From the NCBI GenBank assembly GCA_002271215.1, contig CP018628.1, positions 2,356,001 through 2,420,000 of the forward strand: a stretch of 64,000 bases of DNA. The letters run 5' to 3'. Below are positions 25,865 through 33,798 of this stretch, piece after piece (position 1 is the stretch's first letter; each line of letters opens with the position of its first letter). A program made the position numbers and the translations under genes. This DNA comes from Lelliottia jeotgali. Lineage in GTDB: Bacteria; Pseudomonadota; Gammaproteobacteria; Enterobacterales; Enterobacteriaceae. Below the pieces are notes generated by a model. The model was given only the letters and a program-made list of their open reading frames with translations. It was not told the origin of the DNA and did no database searches.

Positions 25865-26107
25865 TTATTGCAAGGAACTTAGCCTGGCTTTTTCTAAAAT
25901 TATATCAGCCCCGTCTCTTTGTATCTCAGGGAGTGCTGACAGAAGTTGTAGTGCTGCCTTCGGCTCCATCAGAAAGCGCATCTTCTGAGTTGAATCACCA
26001 ATCAGCTGGAAGCATTCAAAAACCAGCTCACCTGTATTTTGGTCGAGATAGATATCCATCGGATAAGTAAGCCCGATAGGAAAGACCATTGCCGGCTTAT
26101 CAGCCAT
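25865..26107 (-). CDS. Small phage protein antisense to the pL operon
   Basis: An 80-residue protein (starts MADKPAMVFPIGLTYPMDIY) with a compact alpha/beta look and AAGGA before the ATG. It is read against pL transcription. No domain recognised; related small proteins appear in other enterobacterial prophages, to my recollection. TTTGACTGTGGAAA-like direct repeats lie just upstream (26121-26160) and may be regulatory. Confidence 0.6.
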   Translation of the reverse strand: MADKPAMVFPIGLTYPMDIYLDQNTGELVFECFQLIGDSTQKMRFLMEPKAALQLLSALPEIQRDGADIILEKARLSSLQ

Positions 26108-26343
26108 GAAAAAATCCTTAATTTTGACTGTGGAAACACAAGTCTACGACTTTCCTTTGACTGTGGAAAGTAGAGGAACCACGCGCCGGGCGTGGTTAAA
26201 CATCCCGGCATAAATCCATGCGGTACAGAAATCACGCGGCAAATCGACGCCGCTGATTTGAGTTCGCAATAGCAAAGATTCAGTTACGGCACGTTAATCA
26301 GCGGGTCGAGTGGCCTACGAAGAATAAACAAAGGGGTGAGGGT

Positions 26344-26676
26344 ATGAAGACTTTCAATGAGTGGATGAACGAAGGGAGGAAGTGGGAAGGATTCCGTTTC
26401 TTTAACCGTCGTATTGTGTGTGCTGATGGGTACAGCATCAGTATTCAGGCTTACAACGGGGCTTATTGCCTGCCTCGTGAGGATATCGAGGATATAGCCG
26501 GATACGACAGCTTCGAACTGGGTTTCCCAAGTGAAGTTGATAAATCAATCCTCGAGTATGCCGAGGATGAGAGTCAGCCGGTCGAAACCGTTTACCCATA
26601 TGTTCCTCGCGAGCTCGTAGAGCGTCTAATAGCAGGGCATGGTGGCATTAAAAACTTTGCAGCCAAAGCCGCATAG
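26344..26676 (+). CDS. Phage early protein, unknown function
   Basis: A 110-residue acidic protein starting MKTFNEWMNEGRKWEGFRFF, behind GGGGTGAGGGT. It ends with AKAA just before the first copy of a 54-bp repeat. No domain recognised; part of the pL operon. Confidence 0.65.
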   Translation: MKTFNEWMNEGRKWEGFRFFNRRIVCADGYSISIQAYNGAYCLPREDIEDIAGYDSFELGFPSEVDKSILEYAEDESQPVETVYPYVPRELVERLIAGHGGIKNFAAKAA

Positions 26677-26678
26677 CG

Positions 26679-26732
26679 CGGCCTTTTCTTTTGGTTACGG
26701 CGCGTTAATTAACTTATGAGGTGAGGCAATGG
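26679..26732 (+). repeat. 54-bp direct repeat, copy 1
   Basis: From CGGCCTTTT to the start codon of the next gene (26729). It matches 26994-27047 at 52 of 54 positions, including TTAATTAACTTATGAGGTGA. A shorter relative (TTACGGCACGTTAAT) lies at 26284-26298. It carries the ribosome site of the following gene. Confidence 0.9.
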
Positions 26733-26992
26733 ATATTAAAAACTTACTCCAAGAAATTGAAAACTTGGAATCAAACATAAGAAGCATAGACAACTTATTA
26801 GAAGCGCATGGGGTGCATGGATTTAACTTGATTGTTGTTGCAGCTAACAATACGCAATACAGAGGTGCTGCAGATCAGGAGTTTCTAATTGAGGCACTAA
26901 AATCGAAAAGAAACGAGATGCACGAGAGGCTTGTGAAGCTAATCGAAGCCGTTGGTGTTGTTGAAAAAGTTATCGATGGATTGGTCGCTTAG
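26729..26992 (+). CDS. Phage early helical protein, unknown function
   Basis: An 87-residue acidic protein, predicted coiled at both ends (LLQEIENLESNIRSIDNLLE; LKSKRNEMHERLVKLIEA). It is flanked by two near-identical 54-bp repeats that contain the ribosome sites of this gene and the next one, so it looks like an exchangeable cassette. Confidence 0.65.
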   Translation: MDIKNLLQEIENLESNIRSIDNLLEAHGVHGFNLIVVAANNTQYRGAADQEFLIEALKSKRNEMHERLVKLIEAVGVVEKVIDGLVA

Positions 26993-26993
26993 G

Positions 26994-27047
26994 CGGCCTT
27001 TTATTTTGGTTACGGCACGTTAATTAACTTATGAGGTGAGGCAATGG
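26994..27047 (+). repeat. 54-bp direct repeat, copy 2
   Basis: Second copy, differing from 26679-26732 by C/A and G/A changes only. It ends on the ATG of the gene at 27044. Both repeats start just after the previous stop codon. Confidence 0.9.
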
Positions 27048-27271
27048 CAATTAGCGGAACAGTGAAAATTAAAAACATCGGCGGTATCTCTCCATGGGGT
27101 GAGGGATGGAATCGCTACATGAATATAGAGGTGGAAGATATGGAAATCTCCGAGGTTTTTAAGGCGGATGAGATTGTTAACGAATACCAGGTGGACGATC
27201 TGCTGGAAGCCATTGGTGAATCGGATGTGGCTACATGGCTTTCCGAACAAGGGTACGAAGTTTCGAAATGA
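27044..27271 (+). CDS. Small phage early protein, unknown function
   Basis: A 75-residue acidic protein (starts MAISGTVKIKNIGGISPWGE). It has a short beta start and a helical acidic end (YQVDDLLEAIGESDVATWL). Ribosome site GAGGTGAGG within the repeat. No domain recognised. Confidence 0.6.
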   Translation: MAISGTVKIKNIGGISPWGEGWNRYMNIEVEDMEISEVFKADEIVNEYQVDDLLEAIGESDVATWLSEQGYEVSK

Positions 27272-27320
27272 TTTATGGGCTTAGACTGCTTTTTAGCGGG
27301 TAACTACAGAGGGTAAGTGT

Positions 27321-27575
27321 ATGGATATGAATTTTGGTAATGCTGTTAATGCCATGGAAGTAGGAAAAAAGGTAGCTAGAAAAGGATGGAACGGCAAAGG
27401 AATGTTTCTTTTCCTCGTCGCTGGTGATGCGTGGGGATTCGAAAGCGATATTGAAGGAATTGATGGTCTCTACGGAGCGCCATTTATTTGCATGAAGACA
27501 GCTGATAACAATCTTATACCCTGGCTGGCTAGTCAATCTGATGTTTTGGCTGAAGATTGGCAGGAAGTTAATTAA
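27321..27575 (+). CDS. DUF2829 protein, Tad2-like (anti-Thoeris family)
   Basis: An 84-residue protein with the DUF2829 pattern: NFGNAVNAMEVGKKVARKGW near the start, GMFLFLV, then PFICMKTADNNLIPWLASQS and LAEDW at the end. Phage Tad2 proteins of this family form tetramers that sequester gcADPR and related signalling nucleotides, blocking Thoeris and, for some members, CBASS immunity. All family landmark segments are present. The intervening loop (GDAWGFESDIEGID) is variable among members, so ligand choice is not predictable. An early, pL-driven position fits an anti-defence role. Confidence 0.82.
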   Translation: MDMNFGNAVNAMEVGKKVARKGWNGKGMFLFLVAGDAWGFESDIEGIDGLYGAPFICMKTADNNLIPWLASQSDVLAEDWQEVN

Positions 27576-27596
27576 CCCGCTCCGGCGGGTTTTTTA
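27574..27596 (+). terminator. Intrinsic terminator inside the pL operon
   Basis: AACCCGC-TCCG-GCGGGTT followed by T5, overlapping the stop of the Tad2-like gene. Downstream genes should depend on N-type antitermination. Confidence 0.85.
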
Positions 27597-27717
27597 TTGC
27601 TGATACCACAGCGCCTTCACGAGGGTGCTCCGTTATCAGGGCGGCTATCCACCGCTTAAATGTCTGCATATGCAGAGGTCTTTAGTTCAGCGGCGCGGCT
27701 TAAGCGCGGAGATGATT

Positions 27718-27927
27718 ATGAAAACTTTTAAAATAAAATGGCTGTCCTGTGAAAGTTGCGACGGCGGAAATCAGCCAGGTTCATTTGTCAGTGTAACAAC
27801 AGAAAAAGGCTGCGGATTCCGCCTTTATGAAGGCGACAAAGCTGAATGTCCATGCTGCGGCGCTACTGGTGTTATCGAGGCTGATGGTGAAAGCGCATGG
27901 GTGGCATGGGATGAGGTGGAATCATGA
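27718..27927 (+). CDS. Small zinc-ribbon-like phage protein
   Basis: A 69-residue protein with two CxxC pairs (SCESCDGG near residue 8 and CPCCGATG near 45), consistent with one zinc ribbon. The start at 27718 is chosen for GCGGAG upstream and loss of an unlikely N-terminal extension. The stop overlaps the next start (ATGA). Confidence 0.68.
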   Translation: MKTFKIKWLSCESCDGGNQPGSFVSVTTEKGCGFRLYEGDKAECPCCGATGVIEADGESAWVAWDEVES

Positions 27928-28229
27928 CAGTCACTCACAACGGCAGACAGTACACCGTAACCAAAATGGCTGATGGCTATCACTGGTTACTAACCGAAGT
28001 CGGAAACGTTCGCAATAAACGCACAATGAACCGTGACCAGCTCATCAAGAATGGTCTGGGTCACATCGTTAGCCAGTGCGTCGATTCCAGAGCACTCCGC
28101 GCCTCTCTGAGCAAGAAAGCCATTGCTCGCTATCTGGAAGACTCGGTGATGCTGCAACAGGCAATTGAGGCACAGCGTAAAGCGCTTGGAGTCAGGGTAA
28201 ATCGTAACTCGTTTGAAGTGAGGGTGTGA
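27924..28229 (+). CDS. Phage early protein, unknown function
   Basis: A 101-residue basic protein (MTVTHNGRQYTVTKMADGYH start) with helical C-terminus. Coupled by ATGA overlap to the zinc-ribbon gene before it. No domain recognised. Confidence 0.62.
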   Translation: MTVTHNGRQYTVTKMADGYHWLLTEVGNVRNKRTMNRDQLIKNGLGHIVSQCVDSRALRASLSKKAIARYLEDSVMLQQAIEAQRKALGVRVNRNSFEVRV

Positions 28230-28528
28230 TGGAAGAATTAAATGCTACCGGCGGGACATGGATTTATGTTCCTGAGCTTGGTGAAGTAAGAAGCCTCGAT
28301 GCTGGCGTTGTTGCCGAAGTGATTGTTGATGGGAATGAAGATTCGAACGGCCATTTAATGGCTGCCTCAAAGGATTTATTCAACGCCCTTCGCAATCTTG
28401 AGGTTGCTGTAAACACCATTAAATACTGCTGGGAAAAGCGTCCTGAAAACATGTGGGCCGCAATGCAACGAGCCTCGTCTGATGCAGAAGCGGCAAGGTC
28501 TGCAATCAACAAAGCACTCGGTAAGTAA
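28229..28528 (+). CDS. Phage early protein, unknown function
   Basis: A 99-residue protein starting MEELNATGGTWIYVPELGEV, with a helical C-terminal half. The ATG at 28229 directly overlaps the previous stop (TGATG) and follows GAGGGTG. Phage family of unknown role. Confidence 0.62.
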   Translation: MEELNATGGTWIYVPELGEVRSLDAGVVAEVIVDGNEDSNGHLMAASKDLFNALRNLEVAVNTIKYCWEKRPENMWAAMQRASSDAEAARSAINKALGK

Positions 28529-28603
28529 TCCATTCCCCACTTTCATCACTCCCTGTCCGGCTATCGCAGACGGGAAGCGCACAACCAAATTTCAGGAGAG
28601 ACC

Positions 28604-29575
28604 ATGAGTGAAGTAACTGATTTAACCGTCATCGAGATTAAAGCGGAACAGGCTCCAGCGCTGTACAAGTCTGGCGGCCTTGATGATTACCTTGAGCAGA
28701 TCCGCCAGGCTGTTAACGAAGTACCTGATCTGAGTACGAAGAAAGGACGTGACCGCGTGGCATCTCTGGCGGCGTCGGTATCACGCAGTAAGACGGCCAT
28801 CGAAAAGCCGGGCCGTGAGTACCTGAAGCGTCTGAAAGAAGCCGTGCGCCCCGCTGAGGCTGAAATTAAGCGCTTCGTTGATGCATGTGACGAACTTCGC
28901 GATGCCACCCGCCGACCGCTTACCGAATGGGAGGCTGAGCAGGAACGGATTAAGGCAGAGGAAGCCGCGAAGATTAAAGCTGATGACGACCGGAAGAAAT
29001 TCGAATCCGACCATGAAATTGCTTTGCTGATGAACGACAAGCACGACCGTGAAGTTGCAGAGAAGAAAGCAGAAGCAGAACGCCAGCGCATTGCTCATGA
29101 AGAAGAGTTAAAGCGTCAGGCAGCAGAACAGGCCAAGCGCGAAGCCGAAGAGAAAGCAGCGGCTGAACTGGCGGCGGCAAAGAAACGCGAAGATGTAGCG
29201 ATTGCAGCAAGAGCGCAGGCTGAATTACTGGCTAAGCAAGAGCGGGAACACGCCGAATATGAGGCAGCCGCAGCTGCTGCACGTGCAGAGCGTGAAAAGC
29301 AGGAAGCTATAGAGGCAGAGAAACGCAAAGCTCAGGAAGAAGCAGATCGCATTAAGCGTGAAGCTGAGCAGAAAGAAGCGGCGCGGCTGGCAGAAGAGAA
29401 ACGTATCGCTGATGAGAAGGCAAAGCGTGAAGCTGACGTGAAGCACCGCAAGGCCGTTGGCACTGAAATCGTAAACGCACTCACCGCTAATACAAGCATC
29501 TCACGCGAGCAGGCTATCGAAGTCCTGAAAGCGCTGATGGATGGCCTAGTGCCGAGAACACAAATTAACTACTGA
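28604..29575 (+). CDS. Long coiled-coil protein of the recombination module
   Basis: A 323-residue protein. Residues ~120-285 are an almost unbroken Ala/Glu/Lys/Arg coiled coil (repeats of EEK, AEAER, KRE), flanked by a conserved N-terminal domain and a small C-terminal helical domain (ISREQAIEVLKALMDGLVP). HK97-like phages often have such a protein just upstream of the recombinase genes. Its exact role is unknown; a scaffold or DNA-bound accessory is conceivable. Confidence 0.7.
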   Translation: MSEVTDLTVIEIKAEQAPALYKSGGLDDYLEQIRQAVNEVPDLSTKKGRDRVASLAASVSRSKTAIEKPGREYLKRLKEAVRPAEAEIKRFVDACDELRDATRRPLTEWEAEQERIKAEEAAKIKADDDRKKFESDHEIALLMNDKHDREVAEKKAEAERQRIAHEEELKRQAAEQAKREAEEKAAAELAAAKKREDVAIAARAQAELLAKQEREHAEYEAAAAAARAEREKQEAIEAEKRKAQEEADRIKREAEQKEAARLAEEKRIADEKAKREADVKHRKAVGTEIVNALTANTSISREQAIEVLKALMDGLVPRTQINY

Positions 29576-29583
29576 GGTGACCC

Positions 29584-29868
29584 ATGGCCGCGTATCGCGC
29601 ATACGACCACATAGAGGATCGTCGCTGGGTCGAGCAGCAGTTAACAGAAGAGAAAGAAAAGTGGATCGATGACCGGGCGCAGCAAATCATCGACATGATG
29701 CCAAAAGAGCCGTCCGGCCTCTTTCACTTCTCCGTACCGATTGACTCCAGCCCATACGATGGGCTTCGCAGCGATAAAGCTGGCGAGGCCTACAACGACT
29801 TCATTTCGGCAGTTGCTTACGCCCAGGCGGAACACGACTGGGAACACCGTACCGGCTGCCCGTTCTAA
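29584..29868 (+). CDS. Phage early protein, unknown function
   Basis: A 94-residue acidic protein (MAAYRAYDHIEDRRWVEQQL start), 8 bases after the coiled-coil gene and 9 bases before recT, behind GAGGTGACCC. No domain recognised. Operon position suggests a recombination accessory. Confidence 0.62.
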   Translation: MAAYRAYDHIEDRRWVEQQLTEEKEKWIDDRAQQIIDMMPKEPSGLFHFSVPIDSSPYDGLRSDKAGEAYNDFISAVAYAQAEHDWEHRTGCPF

Positions 29869-29877
29869 GGAGGGATT

Positions 29878-30792
29878 ATGAGCTTAACTCTTGTTGATTT
29901 CGTCAAACAACAGGAGCCGCTTTTCATTAAGGCGGCCACTGATGAGCGGATGGTGTGGGCAAAGGAAAGCCAGTTCGCCATCCAGCTATTTCAGAACAAC
30001 GACTACCTCGCCAAAGTTGCATTCCAGAACCAGACCAGTACGCAGAACGCGATCGTCAACGTTGCTGCTATCGGAATTTCTCTAAACCCTGCGCAGAAGC
30101 TGGCTTATCTGGTCCCGCGTAAAGGGGCTATTTGCCTCGACATCAGTTACATGGGCCTGATGCACATTGCGCAGCAGTCTGGCGCCATTAAGTGGTGTCA
30201 GTCAGCCATTGTCCGCAAGAGTGACCAGTTCCGTCGTGAGGGACTGGATAAGCCGCCAGTTCACATTTACAACGACTTTGACACCGAGGAGCAACGCGGA
30301 GATATCGTTGGTGCTTACGTGGTCGTTAAAACAGTCGATGGCGATTACCTGACGCACACGATGCGAATTGATGCCATTTACGCGATACGTGACAGGTCAG
30401 AGGCATGGAAGGCGTATAAAAACAAAGGTACCGCTTGCCCATGGGTCACTGACGAAGAGCAGATGATCCTCAAGACGGCAGTCAAGCAGGCGGCGAAGTA
30501 CTGGCCTCGCCGTGAGCGTCTGGATGCCGCTATTGACCACGTTAACACCGAAGGTCAGGAAGGAATCAACTTCGCCAGTGAACGCCAGCCAGAGCGCGAC
30601 GTATCCCCGGTGACCGATGCGACTTTACAGGAAATAAACGACCTGCTCATCTCCATGGATAAAACGTGGGATGACGACCTTCTTCCGCTTTGCTCACGCA
30701 TATTCAAACGCGAAATTCTTGAATCATCGGTGCTTACAGAGCCTGAGGCTGTAAAAGCGCTCGGCTTCCTCAAGCAGAAGGCAGCGGCATGA
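29878..30792 (+). CDS. recT: RecT-family single-strand annealing protein
   Basis: A 304-residue RecT protein. The core includes [24 protein letters not shown] and [21 protein letters not shown], both hallmarks of the family, and a C-terminal region with [14 protein letters not shown]. It anneals complementary single strands during phage recombination, working with the 5'-3' exonuclease encoded at 31027. Behind AAGGAGGG. The next start overlaps its stop. Confidence 0.93.
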   Translation: MSLTLVDFVKQQEPLFIKAATDERMVWAKESQFAIQLFQNNDYLAKVAFQNQTSTQNAIVNVAAIGISLNPAQKLAYLVPRKGAICLDISYMGLMHIAQQSGAIKWCQSAIVRKSDQFRREGLDKPPVHIYNDFDTEEQRGDIVGAYVVVKTVDGDYLTHTMRIDAIYAIRDRSEAWKAYKNKGTACPWVTDEEQMILKTAVKQAAKYWPRRERLDAAIDHVNTEGQEGINFASERQPERDVSPVTDATLQEINDLLISMDKTWDDDLLPLCSRIFKREILESSVLTEPEAVKALGFLKQKAAA

Positions 30793-31025
30793 CAAGGTCA
30801 ATGAAGTTGGTTTATGAAGCAATAAAGTCAGGCCAAAGGAATGGCAACCTAATCACGGTCACCTATAAGGAAATAGCTCGTGAAACCGGGCTTCAGATAA
30901 CCATGGTTAGCAGCTGCATCCGCTTGTTGGTTCGGGATTCATACATAGAGAGAATAAATAATTTCTCTGAATCAGGCGGGGCGAAAACCAACAGTTACAA
31001 AATACGCAAATCCATAGAGGTTTGA
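30789..31025 (+). CDS. Small winged-helix protein between recT and exo
   Basis: A 78-residue basic protein with a winged-helix look ([30 protein letters not shown]). It begins with ATGA overlap on the recT stop. Probably a DNA-binding regulator or accessory; no specific family recognised. Confidence 0.65.
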   Translation: MTRSMKLVYEAIKSGQRNGNLITVTYKEIARETGLQITMVSSCIRLLVRDSYIERINNFSESGGAKTNSYKIRKSIEV

Positions 31026-31026
31026 C

Positions 31027-31707
31027 ATGACACCAGAAATCATCCTAAAGCGAACAGGGATTGACGTTCGCAATACACAGCAGGGAAGCATTGACTGGCT
31101 GAGATTAAGGCTCGGAGTTATCACGGCTTCCGAGGCCGGGAAAGTAATCTCAAAGCCCCGCAGTGGAACCAAATGGACAGACACCAAACTCACCTATTTC
31201 TACACGCTTCTCGGCGAAATATGCACAGGAAATGTGGTGGAGGTTAATGCTCGCCCATTGGCATGGGGAAAGGAATACGAAGCATCAGCAAGGTCGTTAT
31301 TCGAGTTCACCACTGACGTAAAAGTCACTGACGTTCCGATTATGTTCAAGGATGAAACGCTGCGTTGCGCGTGCTCTCCTGACGGGTTGTGTAGCGATGG
31401 CAAAGGTCTGGAATTAAAAAGCCCTTATACCAGCGCTGTATTCATGAAGTTTCGTCTCGGTGGCTTTGATGCCATTAAGGCTGAATACATGGCCCAGATT
31501 CAATACGGCATGTGGGTTAGCGGAAAGGACGCCTGGTACTTTGCAAATTACGATCCGCGCATGAAGCGAGAGGGTTTGCACCATGTTGTTGTCGAGCGCG
31601 ACCAAAAGTTCATTGATGAATTTGATGAAATGGTGCCTGAGTTCATCGAGAAAATGGACGAGGCGCTGTCGGAGATCGGATTTACTTTCGGGGAACAATG
31701 GCGATGA
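31027..31707 (+). CDS. Lambda-Exo/YqaJ-type 5'-3' exonuclease
   Basis: A 226-residue nuclease of the lambda exonuclease/YqaJ family. It has the active-site Glu in the ITASEAG region (~36), the Asp in CSPDGLC and the E-x-K motif in GLELKSP (~128-132). It degrades the 5' strand of duplex ends and loads RecT. Starts 1 base after the preceding stop. Together with RecT it forms a complete Red-like recombination pair, of mixed type (RecT with lambda-type Exo). Confidence 0.88.
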   Translation: MTPEIILKRTGIDVRNTQQGSIDWLRLRLGVITASEAGKVISKPRSGTKWTDTKLTYFYTLLGEICTGNVVEVNARPLAWGKEYEASARSLFEFTTDVKVTDVPIMFKDETLRCACSPDGLCSDGKGLELKSPYTSAVFMKFRLGGFDAIKAEYMAQIQYGMWVSGKDAWYFANYDPRMKREGLHHVVVERDQKFIDEFDEMVPEFIEKMDEALSEIGFTFGEQWR

Positions 31708-31877
31708 AATTCTCACACGACAAAATCCGTGTCGGACGGATAACTCTTGTCTATTCCGTCATCCAAAGAGGCTGGGTATATCCCGGCCTCTCTGTTATCA
31801 GAAACCCTCTCAAGGCCCAGCGCATTGCAGAAGAGATGAACGATAAGGGGCAGCATGACAGATTACACCGGAAGTAA
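31704..31877 (+). CDS. DUF1317-type small phage protein
   Basis: A 57-residue protein, [20 protein letters not shown] then [22 protein letters not shown], matching the lambda ORF60a (DUF1317) protein that also lies just downstream of exo. ATGA overlap with the exonuclease stop, and a 23-base overlap with the methyltransferase gene. Function unknown. Confidence 0.78.
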   Translation: MKFSHDKIRVGRITLVYSVIQRGWVYPGLSVIRNPLKAQRIAEEMNDKGQHDRLHRK

Positions 31878-32406
31878 CACGCCAGCGGATCAGCGTGATT
31901 TGTGGCGTACGCCACCGGCATTATTTGCTGCGCTGGATGCTGAGTTCTGCTTTCAGCTGGACGCCGCCGCCGCGCCGCATAATGCATTGTGTAAGCGGTT
32001 CATCACGGAAGATGAAAACACGCTCGAAACTCCATGGTCAGCTCGCATTAGCTTGCCTGGTTATTGCTGGCTGAACCCTCCCTATTCCGACATCACGCCG
32101 TTCGTGAAGAAAGCTGCAGCCGAGAGTCTCAACCAGATCGGCACCGTCATGCTGGTTCCGGCAGATACTTCGGTTGGCTGGTTTAAGGAGGCGACGCTGA
32201 CCGCCAGTGAGGTGCGGTTTATCACTGCTGGACGACTGGCATTTATCAACCCTGTCACCGGTAAACCCGTAAGCGGTAATAACAAAGGATCGATGCTAAT
32301 CATCTGGCGTCCATATCCCCGCACTCACTGTGAATTCACCACTATCGACCGTGACGAGTTGATGTCATTCGGCAACAAACTATTAGCGCGGCGGGAGGCT
32401 GCATGA
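31855..32406 (+). CDS. Phage DNA N-6-adenine methyltransferase (Dam)
   Basis: A 183-residue protein of the phage-type N6-adenine methyltransferase family: [20 protein letters not shown] near the start, FQLDAAA (SAM-binding acidic region, ~35) and the catalytic NPPY motif (WLNPPYSDI, ~73). It probably methylates adenine in phage DNA, protecting it from restriction. Starts inside the preceding small gene; its stop overlaps the next start (ATGA). Confidence 0.9.
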   Translation: MTDYTGSNTPADQRDLWRTPPALFAALDAEFCFQLDAAAAPHNALCKRFITEDENTLETPWSARISLPGYCWLNPPYSDITPFVKKAAAESLNQIGTVMLVPADTSVGWFKEATLTASEVRFITAGRLAFINPVTGKPVSGNNKGSMLIIWRPYPRTHCEFTTIDRDELMSFGNKLLARREAA

Positions 32407-32627
32407 GCAAGTACGAAACATTAGACCGGTTAATCCTGAACAAAATCGGCGGACACCCGACTCCTTTCCACCGGATTTTCGCTCGTGATGTCGAGGTTGA
32501 GTCGAAGCGCATTGCTGAAGAAGACGGCAGCGGATATCCATTCCGATTCGTTGACCGCCGGTTACAGGCAATGCGTAAACGCGGTGTGATTCGCAACGTA
32601 ACAGGCAAAGGGTGGGTGAGAACATGA
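32403..32627 (+). CDS. Small basic phage protein, winged-helix-like
   Basis: A 74-residue protein with Arg/Lys-rich helices (FVDRRLQAMRKRGVIRNVTGKGW), like a minimal winged helix. It is coupled by ATGA overlaps on both sides. A DNA-binding role is likely from composition only. Confidence 0.65.
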   Translation: MSKYETLDRLILNKIGGHPTPFHRIFARDVEVESKRIAEEDGSGYPFRFVDRRLQAMRKRGVIRNVTGKGWVRT

Positions 32628-32845
32628 CACCAGAAATCATCGATCAGGCCAGCGCTCTCGAAGAGATGATGCGCGAAAACGCCATTCAGGCACATAGGCT
32701 AGACCATAGCGCAGTATCAGCAACGCACTGTGAGGAATGCGATGAAGCTCTCAGCGATGAGCGTAGGAAAGCGTATCCGGGATGCACGATGTGTGTCAGT
32801 TGCCAGAGCGAGCAGGAATTGCGTAAGAAGATTGGGAGGGTGTGA
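32624..32845 (+). CDS. TraR/DksA-type zinc finger protein
   Basis: A 73-residue protein with the TraR/DksA zinc finger HCEECDEALSDERRKAYPGC followed by CVSCQ (CxxC-x17-CxxC) and acidic helix before it. Short TraR-like proteins enter the RNA polymerase secondary channel and act like DksA with ppGpp. Lambda ORF73 is similar and similarly placed. The start at 32624 gives an ATGA overlap. Confidence 0.85.
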   Translation: MTPEIIDQASALEEMMRENAIQAHRLDHSAVSATHCEECDEALSDERRKAYPGCTMCVSCQSEQELRKKIGRV

Positions 32846-32919
32846 TGTGGCCTATATGCAAGCACTGCGGCCGGGTTTGCTGGAGCGGATGGTGTATCAA
32901 ATGCGACAAGCGAGGGTGA
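32845..32919 (+). CDS. Tiny Cys-rich (zinc finger-like) peptide
   Basis: A 24-residue peptide, MWPICKHCGRVCWSGWCIKC then DKRG, with two CxxC pairs plus a central Cys. It starts by TGATG overlap on the previous stop and follows GGGAGGGTG, so translation is plausible. Too short for family assignment. Confidence 0.5.
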   Translation: MWPICKHCGRVCWSGWCIKCDKRG

Positions 32920-32923
32920 TGTG

Positions 32924-33271
32924 ATGGATTACAGCAAGATGAGCGACCAAGAAATTAACATGGCGGTCGCAGAAATACTTTTCCCTGACCGACCTGTTAT
33001 TGAGAGCAAAAGCCGACCTCCTTCTGCGTGCATCACGGGGAATCTGCCAAGCAAATGGGTCGACTATTGCAACAACCCGTCAGACGCATGGCCGATTATT
33101 GCGGAGAACCACATTGGCATAGCGCCTTACCCAAACGAGGCTTATGCGTGGTCATCACGCCATGGAATGGCCTCTGACTTGTCGGAGGAAGATAAAAATC
33201 CACTCCGTGCCGCGATGACCGTATTCCTCATGATGCAGGAGTCAGCCAATGTTCAGGATAATCCTACCTAA
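32924..33271 (+). CDS. Phage protein of unknown function (NinX-region type)
   Basis: A 115-residue protein starting MDYSKMSDQEINMAVAEILF with a conserved CNNPSDAWPII segment and a C-terminal LRAAMTVFLMMQ helix. Common among enterobacterial prophage early genes, function unknown. Ribosome site GAGGGTGATG. Confidence 0.68.
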   Translation: MDYSKMSDQEINMAVAEILFPDRPVIESKSRPPSACITGNLPSKWVDYCNNPSDAWPIIAENHIGIAPYPNEAYAWSSRHGMASDLSEEDKNPLRAAMTVFLMMQESANVQDNPT

Positions 33272-33491
33272 CTCATTCTACGTCGACACAAACGGCTCCC
33301 TGTGCAAAATCCTCCGCACCAAATCCGACACGGTCCACTATCAGCGAAACGGTCATAACTGCATAGCCAGCATGATGCGCTTTCAGCATGATTTTTAGTA
33401 TGTCGATGGTGCGGAGTTAAAGCAGATATGGGACGACATCGAAACGGCAGCACACATTAAATCGCTACGTGCAATGCAGCGCGTGGCATGA
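33249..33491 (+). pseudogene. Small phage gene interrupted by an in-frame amber codon
   Basis: From ATG 33249 the frame reads MFRIILPNSFYVDTNGSLCK and on to QHDF, then TAG at 33396, then continues YVDGAELKQIWDDIETAAHI to TGA at 33491, 80 codons in all. Both halves read like one compact protein, and ATG plus upstream GGAG look functional. Either a nonsense mutation made a 49-residue product or the amber is suppressed. It overlaps the preceding gene by 23 bases. Confidence 0.6.
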
Positions 33492-33500
33492 GGAGAGATT

Positions 33501-33689
33501 ATGACAAGAAAGTTCAAAGTATCCCTGGATTCCGGCGCTAATCACCGCTCAGCGAGAGTGACCGAAGTGACGCTAGATGAAATAGGAGCAACTGAGGAAG
33601 AGTGGGATTCAATGCCTGACGATGCAAAAGATAAGCTCATGCAGGAGATAGCGTTCGAAACCCTCGAATGGTACTGGGAAGAGATTTGA
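33501..33689 (+). CDS. Small acidic phage protein
   Basis: A 62-residue acidic protein (MTRKFKVSLDSGANHRSARV start, ETLEWYWEEI end) behind GAGGAGAG. It belongs to a widespread family of short phage proteins of unknown role, upstream of xis. Confidence 0.68.
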   Translation: MTRKFKVSLDSGANHRSARVTEVTLDEIGATEEEWDSMPDDAKDKLMQEIAFETLEWYWEEI

Positions 33690-33758
33690 CGCAACTTATA
33701 GCCGGTTCCAGTGAGCTGGCTATTGGGTGCGAAGCACTGCTCCGTTATCCCCCATTTT

Positions 33759-33786
33759 GCCCGGCCCCGCGCCGGGCGATATTTTT
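33759..33786 (+). terminator. Terminator upstream of xis
   Basis: GCCCGGC-CCCGC-GCCGGGC followed by GATATTTTT. It separates the early operon from xis-int. Confidence 0.8.
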
Positions 33787-33798
33787 CTGGAGACCCCC

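Noticed and set aside
28920..29450. Repetitive Ala/Glu/Lys region suggesting a DNA repeat expansion
   Set aside because: The repetition is at protein level (coiled coil heptads); codons vary and no tandem DNA repeat is present.
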